64,000 nucleotides of DNA from Eurosta solidaginis (lineage: Eukaryota; Arthropoda; Insecta; Diptera; Tephritidae): assembly GCF_040869045.1 (NCBI RefSeq), contig NC_090319.1, positions 58,810,779 through 58,874,778 of the forward strand, read 5' to 3'. Shown one piece after another: positions 57,108-64,000 of this stretch; within the stretch, counting starts at the first letter, position 1, and every line of letters begins with the position of its first letter. Both the position numbers and the translations under genes were made by a program. The notes below the pieces were generated by a model, which was given only the letters and a program-made list of their open reading frames with translations, did not search any database and was not told the DNA's origin.

Positions 57108-57413
57108 TTGGCATATTGGAGCAAATAACTATTGCTTGGCTACTGACTGCAGCCGCCGCCTTGTGGTTTATCAGGTAATCATGAATACGCACATTTGAAA
57201 TATTTAAAAATAAGCTGTATGAACTAATACCATTTGTCTCTGTATAGATCCTATATGCAAGGTGGGAAGTATCGAAAGAGTACGACGGCGTTAGGGAAAG
57301 TTGTTCTTATTACTAGAGCAAATACCATCATATGAAAGGAGACAGCCGGGGAACTAGCTAAACGTGGAGCCACAATTTATATGGCGTGTCGTGACATGGA
57401 AAAATGTGAAAAG
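57104..57413 (+). pseudogene. retinol dehydrogenase-like SDR, 5' fragment, broken
   Basis: Two exon-like blocks, 57104-57174 and 57248-57413, joined by a GT-AG intron in phase. The first encodes a signal-anchor-like start, MIGILEQITIAWLL then AAAALWFI. The second gives SYMQGGKYRKST, GKVVLITRANT and, past a stop, ELAKRGATIYMACRDMEKCE. This is the N-terminus of insect RDH11-14-like short-chain dehydrogenases, which reduce or oxidise retinoids with NADP. The cofactor motif TGANTGIG has become TRANTII followed by a stop. The rest of the enzyme (catalytic YxxxK) is absent downstream. Confidence 0.8.
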
Positions 57414-57630
57414 GTATCAACAAAAATAAACCAGATAATAATTGTTATACAAATTTTGGTAATTCTTTACTTTAGCTCACAACTGTCAAAAATATCGGGA
57501 GAGGGTTCAAAAGACGCGTTTTGATCCCTGGACCACGAATCCGAGAGTGGAAATTAAGAATTTAATTTCTGTCACAAGATATTTCAAAAACCCGCAAAAT
57601 TTATTTTTTTTTTTATTTTAGATTTATTTT
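57414..57630. other. short non-coding link with dispersed-repeat fragment
   Basis: AGACGCGTTTTGATCCC and neighbouring bases recall the dispersed repeat seen at 52425-52570. No gene. Confidence 0.35.
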
Positions 57631-58672
57631 GATTCAAATAATTATAGTTTTTTCTAAAGCTTAAAATTATTTTCTGTTCGCTTGGAAAATATTTCAATTG
57701 GAAAACGAAAACCAATTAAGAGAGTTTATTTATTATTAAAATACTTACTTTTCTTTATTTGAACTGTATTAATTTAAGTTACAATTTCATGTACATATAT
57801 AATAAAGTATGTCGTGTTACGATTGCTGTTGGAATTAGATTTGAAACCAATCAATATTTCTGCTAAGGCTAATAAGTCTTACTCAATTACCAGTCCTACA
57901 TTTTTAAATTCATATTTTACTTTACTTTATTACTTTCAAATTAAATTACGACAGCAATCGGTTTCCACGACACCTTTGAATATTCTTCATCAGAAAAAAA
58001 AAGAGTAAATCTAATCTGAATTTCTAATTAGGTTTAAGTTGTAGATTTAAATTGATTCAAATAATTGGAGTTTTTTCTAAAGCTTAAAATTATTTTCTGT
58101 TCGCTTGGAAAAGATTTCAATTGGAAAACGAAAACCAATTAAGCGAGTGTATTTGTTATTAAAATACTTACTTTTCTTTATTTGAAATGTATTAATTTAA
58201 GTTACAATTTCATGTACATATAAATAAATAAATAAATAAATAAAGTATGTCGTGGTACGATTGCTGTTGGAATTAGATTTGAAACCAATCAATACTTCTG
58301 CTAAGCGTTGCAGAATTATTGCTGGAATGGTTAGATTTAGAACAATAATAAGTCTGACTCAATTACTAGTCGTACATTTTTAAGTTCACCAATTACGACA
58401 GCAATCTGATTCCACAACACCTTGAATATTCTTGATCTGAAAAAAAAATAAACCTAATCTGAATTTCTACTAAGCTTTAAGTTGTAGATTATTCAAATAA
58501 TTGGAGTTTTTTCTAAAGCTTAAAATTATTTTCTGCTCGCTTAGAAAAGATTTCAATTGGAAAACAAAAACCAATTAAGCGAGTTTATTTATTATTAAAG
58601 TACTTACTTCTTTTTTATATCAACTGTATTAATATAAGTTCCAATTTCATGTACATATATAATAATATTGAA
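57631..58672. repeat. tandem repeat, about 2.4 units of about 430 bp
   Basis: Units begin near 57631, 58054 and 58488, each with GATT(CAAAT)AATT followed by TTTTTTCTAAAGCTTAAAAT and GTTACAATTTCATGTACATA. Within a unit, CGATTGCTGTTGGAA and its near complement face each other, so each unit also holds an inverted repeat. Short frames here are not genes. Confidence 0.85.
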
Positions 58673-59195
58673 AATAATAAATATTGAAAATTCAATTTTT
58701 TTGGTTCATATTTTAATCATATGGTTGCTCCAGGTAAAGTAAATCTGTAGGTAAAATTCATGTTATATGACGGTTATATAAATGGTAAAACCGCAGTAAA
58801 ATTGATTGTCAAATGACTCGAAAATGTAGAGTGAAATGACGGAGAATATGACCGCCATTTGACGAGCATTGTGACGTGTGTGAACAGCACAGTACTATGC
58901 TCACATCCTATAGGTGGGAGCGGAATGCATGATCACATTAATAGGAACGAAACGGAAAATTTGGTCACAAAACCTAATCGCCCCATGCAAAAATGACTAT
59001 GAATATAACCGCTGCAGAAAGTCACAATGACCGTAAAATGGCTAGTAAAATGACGTGGAGCGTTTTTGCAGGGTAGGTACCTACGTGTTCTCAACGCAAT
59101 CTTATGCATGACAGTAATGGCCGAGACACAATGCAGTTTTTCATATAGATGCGTTCAACTTAATCTTATGCATTCCAGTATTATGGCCACAATTA
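58673..59195. other. non-coding, right end of a possible MITE
   Basis: The phrase AAATGACGTGGAGCGTTTTT then GCAGGGTA near 59045-59075 looks like a MITE terminus, but the opposite end was not found. Confidence 0.35.
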
Positions 59196-60058
59196 CACAA
59201 GATGTTGCGTTTGTAAATATGAAGGAAATTCAGACTTGGTAATTGAAGTTTATTTCGCCTTCCCATTCGCAAACACAATTTTGCAAATCACTATTTTAAA
59301 CATTCTCACTATACGCAAATTATACTTTCTAACATATTTTGTGTCCTATGCATTGTTAAGGCAAGGTGCACACGAGGCTACACGTCATAGACGCGTACAA
59401 GATATTTCATGTAGCTAAAATTCCTCTGCGCTTCAAAATCTGCAAGCGTCGATACAAAAAGGAAAATATTTATAAAAAAATTAAACAAATTAATTTACGC
59501 GTAGCCTTATGTGCACCTTGCCTAAATTTCAGTTTTTAATTGTGAAAAATGTTAGAAAAGTTACCAACGATTGAGAAAAATAACATCACTTGCAAAGTAT
59601 GCCAGCTCCCTTAGCCAAAGCAAATATCAAATTCTTCTTCTTTAATCAAAAGTTGAAAGTTGGTTACTTTTTCATGCCAGATGGCGCCAGTGTCGCTTAA
59701 TAAAAATAGTGCAATCTACTCATAATGCATTAGATTGAGCTAAACCCATCCATATGAAAAACTGCTTATGTGACAGGGTTTTGACATCGCCAGAAACACG
59801 CATGATGTTGCGTTGTAAATATAAACAAATTCAGACTTAGCACAATTTCGCGAAGCACTGTTAAAAACATTCTCACAATACAAGAAAAATACTTGATTAC
59901 ATATTTTGTCTCCTGTTATTTTCTTAAAATGCAGTTTATATTTGTAAAAAACGTTGGAAAAGCAGCAAGGGGTGTGAAAAACAGGTTTACAGTCATAGCC
60001 AAGGCAAGTGTTGAATTCTTCTTCTTATTGAAAACTTCTGTATTCCAAATGGCGCTAA
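59196..60058. repeat. direct duplication of a segment of up to about 500 bp
   Basis: 59200-59695 and 59803-60055 are related copies. Shared phrases include GATGTTGCGTTTGTAAATAT/GATGTTGCGTTGTAAATATA, AACATTCTCAC, CATATTTTGTGTCCT/CATATTTTGTCTCCT, TTCTTCTTC and ATGGCGC. The first copy holds a MITE at 59360-59522 that the second lacks. The second is followed at its end by a MITE that the first lacks. Confidence 0.65.
59360..59522. mobile_element. 163-bp Harbinger-like MITE
   Basis: The inverted ends are GGCAAGGTGCACACGAGGCT and, from the right, GGCAAGGTGCACATAAGGCT. They are flanked by TAA (59357-59359 and 59523-59525). The empty site exists in the duplicated segment near 59930. Confidence 0.85.
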
Positions 60059-60325
60059 AGGGCCTGGCAAAGTTACATTGTCATAACGCCATAGTCATAA
60101 TCATTTCTTTACTTATCCATAATAATTGGCATCCGTTTTTGGTGCCTTAACCTAAAAACCGTGAAATTTTCATAAAAATATGGCGGAAAACCAATAACTA
60201 ATTGGTTTGCTATGGTATGATTATACCTAGGACGTTATGGTATGGCTCCATTGACAATGTAATTTTAAGGTTGGTTGGATCAACTGTTTTATATATATAT
60301 GGATACGTCAACTTTGCCAGGGCTT
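60059..60325. mobile_element. PIF/Harbinger-type MITE, internally shortened
   Basis: Begins AGGGCCTGGCAAAGTTAC, ends AACTTTGCCAGGGCTT and is flanked by TAA (60056-60058 and 60326-60328). The body matches the long MITEs at 11699 and 16959 with a central deletion. Confidence 0.8.
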
Positions 60326-60529
60326 TAATGAAAGGCTCCCCGGGACTAGATACCTTACTGACGATCGCTGGTCTTTATTCATCTATCTCGTCACAACAAC
60401 CAATCTATGTCAAAACAACCAATCCTTCAGCAATTTAAGTTATAGTACTGTCGAAGTACAGTTGGATATAAAAAGTACCTTTTTATTTTATTTTTCGTTT
60501 ATATTAGGTCGGTTGAATGTTTGTCCGCA

Positions 60530-61300
60530 TTTTCAATAAAAATCTTGGAATTAATTTTTAAGTAACTTATCATTGAGCTACAAACGTGAACCTTCACATA
60601 TAGGTTAAGAGACCGAGACAATGCTACAAAAAAGGGGGGAGGAGGGGGGGATAATATTTCGTTAGGTGGCACACGGATCGAAATAATTAGATAAGAATTT
60701 GGAATTATGCGATCGACTTTTAAGTATCTTCTTATTGAACTACAAACGGAGACTTCACACCTCGGTTAAAGCTGCAGACATTGGTGCTTTATCGGTAACC
60801 GTATCGCTGATTCGACCAACCTTATGGGAATCAATGCAATCGATTATTGGTGCCGCTAAGGTCGTAACCGTATCGTAGCCAACCAATTGGTTTTTGGTTT
60901 ACCGTCATAACGATAAAAAGCTGATTACGTTAGGGATACGACTACAGCGATACGACATACGCACCAATGACTTCCGCTTAAGACAACGAGACAATGCAAC
61001 AAAAGGGGAAAAATCCGTTAGGCGCCGCACGGTTCGCAATAATTGGATAAGAGTTTGGAAATTGGGAATTTTGAGATTGATTTTTAAAATACTTGTCATT
61101 GAGTTACAAACGTGAAACTTCACATATATAAATTCCGTTAGGTGGCGCTCGGATCGAAATAATTAGATGAAAATATGGAAATTTCAACCGGTTTTTAAGT
61201 AACTTCTCGATGAACTAGAGACTTGAAATTTCAAACTTAATTCAGAGGCCGATGACAGTATAAAACATAATACAAAAAAGTTTCGATAAGGGGAGGGGGG
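60530..61300. repeat. Helentron-like minisatellite copy, units of about 190 bp
   Basis: Repeated phrases are GTTAGGTGGC(G/A)C..CGGATCGAAATAATTAGAT, TTTTTAAGTAACTT, GAACTACAAACG and CGAGACAATGC. The final unit (AAGTAACTTCTCGATGAACT, GCCGATGACAGTATAA) matches the head of the element at 8337-9730. A MITE interrupts the array at 60770-60978. Confidence 0.7.
60770..60978. mobile_element. PIF/Harbinger-type MITE, short subfamily, in minisatellite
   Basis: 209 bp, AGCTGCAGACATTGGTGC to GCACCAATGACTTCCGCT, flanked by TAA (60767-60769 and 60979-60981). The uninterrupted neighbouring unit reads GGTTAAGAGACCGAG, which confirms the duplicated bases. Confidence 0.85.
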
Positions 61301-61919
61301 CACGAATAGTCTACGCTAAAACAAATCCATCGCTAAAAATCTCTAAAACAGTATCAAGTAAGCAGAAAAGCCTGCAATATTTAGTAAATTGCGATCATAA
61401 GCAATAACCGCTTAAGTCTTATGTAAAAGTATACTGTCGTGCATACAAAAAGGCAGTAAAATGCACTTACTGCCTTTTAGGAATTTTAATGCCAATAAAT
61501 TTATGCGATTACAGTTTACTCATTAATTGAAAAAAAATCATTTAAAATTTACGATGAAAGATAAAACAAGATTTTAAATTTGAAGTTTACTTCAAAAATC
61601 TTAATTTTCCCAAATAAAAATTCAATTTTCTCCAATTTTTCTTTTTACACTGTACTGCTGTTTTGTATGGACGGCAGTATAGGAGTAAAGCTGTTATTGT
61701 TTGTGATCACATGGTACCAAATCTTGCATACTTTGTTGTGCCATTTATATTGTTTTAGAGACTGATGGAGTTTTAGCGCAGCGAATGCTGGAATTTGGGG
61801 GCTGATTTTTATTATATGAAATTCGCAGAGAACCCTAGTAAAATTGTAGTAAAGTTACAAACCACACCAATTAGTGCTAGCACCGGAAACAAAATTTGAA
61901 AACACGGATTTCCGATTAA
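61301..61919. other. non-coding stretch
   Basis: Nothing recognised. Frames of about 60 codons only. Confidence 0.35.
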
Positions 61920-62178
61920 AAATGTTCGAATTGAAACACTCGCACAGGGGCCCAACTTTGCTCTGAATACAGTAACAGGTTAAACTTTTACTTGTCCGTA
62001 CAAACCCGACATACGTAATGTATGTCCTGCATGCGATGTGTCCCCACATGACCTATCCCCTATGGTCCGCCCTGTTCAAACAGACAGTTTCCTTGGACTC
62101 CCGTTAGAGAAATTTGGTGACAATTTGTGAGTGGTCGTGCCCATTGAATGTGGCGAAACACTTGTTAATACAACAACA
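61920..62178 (+). mobile_element. 3' end of a LINE A/B family member, 5' truncated
   Basis: A plus-strand fragment matching the last 230 bp of LINE A. It has CAGTAACAGGTTAAAC, the degraded Cys/His region (CPACN-type, here CATGCGATGTGTCCCC then ACATGAC), TTTCCTTGGACTCCCGTTAG and an end with a short CAACAACAAC tail. Frames are broken. Confidence 0.75.
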
Positions 62179-62339
62179 ACATAACAAATTAATTCTTTTC
62201 TATTTAAAAAAATTAAGTATGGTTTATTTTTTTAAAATATAACTTAAGAAAATAAATAGAAAAATATATTATAAAATGATTAAATATTATCAAACTGTGG
62301 TAAATGAATATGCAATGAAACTAAACGCACACTACCTGG

Positions 62340-62793
62340 CAAGGCGAATCCATACCAGGTGGTGGCAAAGCGAATTCAACCAATTCGCCGTGTAGAAGTG
62401 TCAAGTCAAAAGAAAATTTTCATTGATATCGATTAACTGACATATTGTAGTACAAGGCGTTTTATGGAAAATAATCATGAAGAAGCAATCAGCTGTTGGG
62501 ATAACAACACCTGGTACTGAATTGGCCTTGGATGAAGCATTCAGCTGTTGGGATAACAACACCTGATACTGACTTCGCCTTCCTACCAGGTTAATTTACG
62601 GCAAGGCGAATTCAGTACCAGGTGTAGTTATCCCAAAGCTGATTGCTTCTTCTTGATTATTTTCCATACAACGTCTTGTACTACAACATGTCAGTTAATC
62701 GAAATCAATGAACATTGTCTTTTGACTTGACATTCTTGTGCACATCGAATTGGTTGAATTCGCTGTACCACCGACTGGTATGGATTCGCCTTG
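62340..62793. mobile_element. long fold-back (palindromic) element
   Basis: Arms of about 190 bp run from CAAGGCGAATCCATACCAG (62340) and its complement CTGGTATGGATTCGCCTTG (ends 62793). They stay complementary through GTCAAGTCAAAAGA, TGTAGTACAAGGCGTTTTAT and CAGCTGTTGGGATAAC. The spacer repeats part of an arm (GCATTCAGCTGTTGGGATAA). No coding capacity. Confidence 0.85.
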
Positions 62794-63102
62794 ATTTACG
62801 GCTTACACTTATTTCCAATTTATACTTATTTTACTGTGTGATGCGCGCGCTCACAGTAGCTCTGTTAAAATACTCGATACCTTAACTACACACTTTCTTG
62901 CTACATTACATACATACATACATAATATAGGCATACTAACTATATATTGCTACTAAGTTGCTCCACTGGACATATGAGCTCCACAAACTGGCTGAATCTT
63001 CTGAATTTTAACACAATCTCATACACGCACTCACTCGAATCACATATTCATATGTATATTTGTATTACCGTGAGGCCGATGCCTCCAATGGATGGATGAG
63101 TG

Positions 63103-63461
63103 AAGGCTCCATTACTGATACTTAACATAGACTTGACTTGGCTTGCGAACTGTCACTTACAGTTCTGTTAAATGAACATTGCATGTTACTGATTACTCAA
63201 AACTTAACTTGACTTAGAAGTCTGTTGAATTTTGATTTTCTATGTAAGTTCTAAGTGACGTTTACATTTTGAGATGCCATTTGTTTGTTTCCATTTCATT
63301 TTGACATTTTGTCATACAAATTGACATTTATTTAAAAATAAATTTCAACGCTGATTATGATGCCAGATTTTATGCGCCAAGTGGAGTATAATCGTGGCTA
63401 AGTTGCCAAGTTTACGCCAAGTCAAGTCAAGTCTATGCTAAGTATCAGTAATGGGGGCTTG
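63103..63461. mobile_element. 359-bp MITE with about 40-bp inverted ends
   Basis: The left end AAGGCTCCATTACTGATACT, continuing TAACATAGACTTGACTTGGC, is mirrored on the right by GCCAAGTCAAGTCAAGTCTA, continuing TGCTAAGTATCAGTAATGGG. The target duplication is not clear. Confidence 0.75.
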
Positions 63462-63645
63462 AGTCGTTTACGATTTGTCGTCACTACATATTGTTGCTGT
63501 TGGCTAAAGCACTACTATTTGCTGTTGTTGACTCTTATTGCTTGTTGGTGCTGCTCGTATTGCTACTACTGTTGCTGCAATATTAAGTTATTGCTCTTGC
63601 TGTAGTTGTTTATGTATTTTGTATTCGTATGTGAAATGATTTGGA

Positions 63646-63711
63646 TATAAAACCTTTGCTTGATTGTCGCATAAACTTCAGTTGATCGCTGCCAGTGTTG
63701 TCGCACGGTTC
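63646..63711 (+). promoter_or_regulatory. core promoter: TATA box, initiator and DPE
   Basis: TATAAA at 63646-63651. The initiator TCAGTT at 63678-63683 puts +1 at A63680. GGTTC at 63707-63711 fits the DPE consensus RGWYV exactly at +28 to +32. TATA lies at -34, slightly farther than usual. The gene is rightward and its coding start is beyond 64000, so its identity is unknown. A second TATAAAA lies at 63979-63985. Confidence 0.55.
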
Positions 63712-64000
63712 TCATTTACTATTTAACAATAGCTAGGTACTTGTACTAGAGAAAAAAAGCATTTATTTATTTTATTTAAATTTTGTTGAAGAAGCGCGTG
63801 TCGACTTTCGTGTAATCGAGTGCTGTGTGTGTATGTTAATGTGCGCGCTGCTGTTTAATGGTTGAATCAAAAATAAAATTAAAAGATGTGTACTTTTGGT
63901 TTTTAGCTAAAACAAAATAGAGAAGAAGCTACAAAAAAAAAAAAAAAAAATCGAGCTCGTTTTTTAGTGAGAACGGATATAAAAGTAGCAAACCGAAGAC
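63712..64000 (+). other. probable 5' UTR of a gene beyond the window
   Basis: Downstream of the core promoter, without a long open frame. It is A-rich with TG repeats (63823-63834). A further TATAAAA at 63979-63985 may serve a second start. Confidence 0.3.

Noticed and set aside
61855..62049. 64-codon minus frame
   Set aside because: It lies opposite a decayed LINE 3' end on the plus strand.

Overview
The window looks like nuclear DNA of a higher fly, most likely a tephritid fruit fly. It has short GT-AG introns, AT-rich intergenic DNA, two conserved animal genes and many insect-type retroelements and MITEs. No bacterial, plasmid or viral gene set is present. Species and most repeat family names are inferred, because no database search was possible.

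Layout. 1-7969 is AT-rich non-coding DNA, probably upstream intron of the next gene. It carries a Penelope-like element (PLE) with a hammerhead ribozyme, a MITE inside that element, a fold-back repeat, a Tc1/mariner-type non-autonomous element and an R1-like LINE end. 7970-16530 (+) is the 3' part of Wdr33, a pre-mRNA cleavage/polyadenylation factor, with a 6.56 kb repeat-filled intron. 16.6-36.0 kb is a repeat-rich region between two convergent genes. It holds a second PLE ribozyme, old R1-like and RTE-like LINE remnants, and a nested stack of (CAA)n-tailed LINEs and a SINE-like short element, most of whose insertion junctions can be read base by base. 36071-49215 (-) is a complete six-exon AKAP17A (XE7) orthologue of 870 aa. 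Its 9.0 kb fourth intron holds an I-like LINE whose ORF1 is split by a CR1-like LINE with an 872-codon open frame.

49.2-63.5 kb has no intact gene that I recognise. It holds a 1.63 kb inverted-repeat element, tRNA-derived SINEs, and a row of broken gene pieces at 53.8-57.4 kb: a Trm1 tRNA methyltransferase with introns kept, a CCT7 chaperonin fragment, an unrecognised terminal exon and a retinol-dehydrogenase-like start. A 420-bp tandem repeat, a duplicated segment with reciprocal empty MITE sites, a Helentron-like minisatellite and large fold-back elements follow. At the right edge (63646-63711) there is a core promoter with TATA, Inr and DPE in canonical register, pointing to a gene that starts here and continues beyond the window.

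The two live genes both act in mRNA maturation (3'-end processing and splicing), but nothing in the sequence shows that they are co-regulated. The most unusual content is in the mobile DNA: ribozyme-bearing PLE remnants, a LINE/SINE pair sharing a (CAA)n tail with nested insertions datable by target duplications, and a 21-nt tail-only insertion with a perfect 9-bp target duplication.
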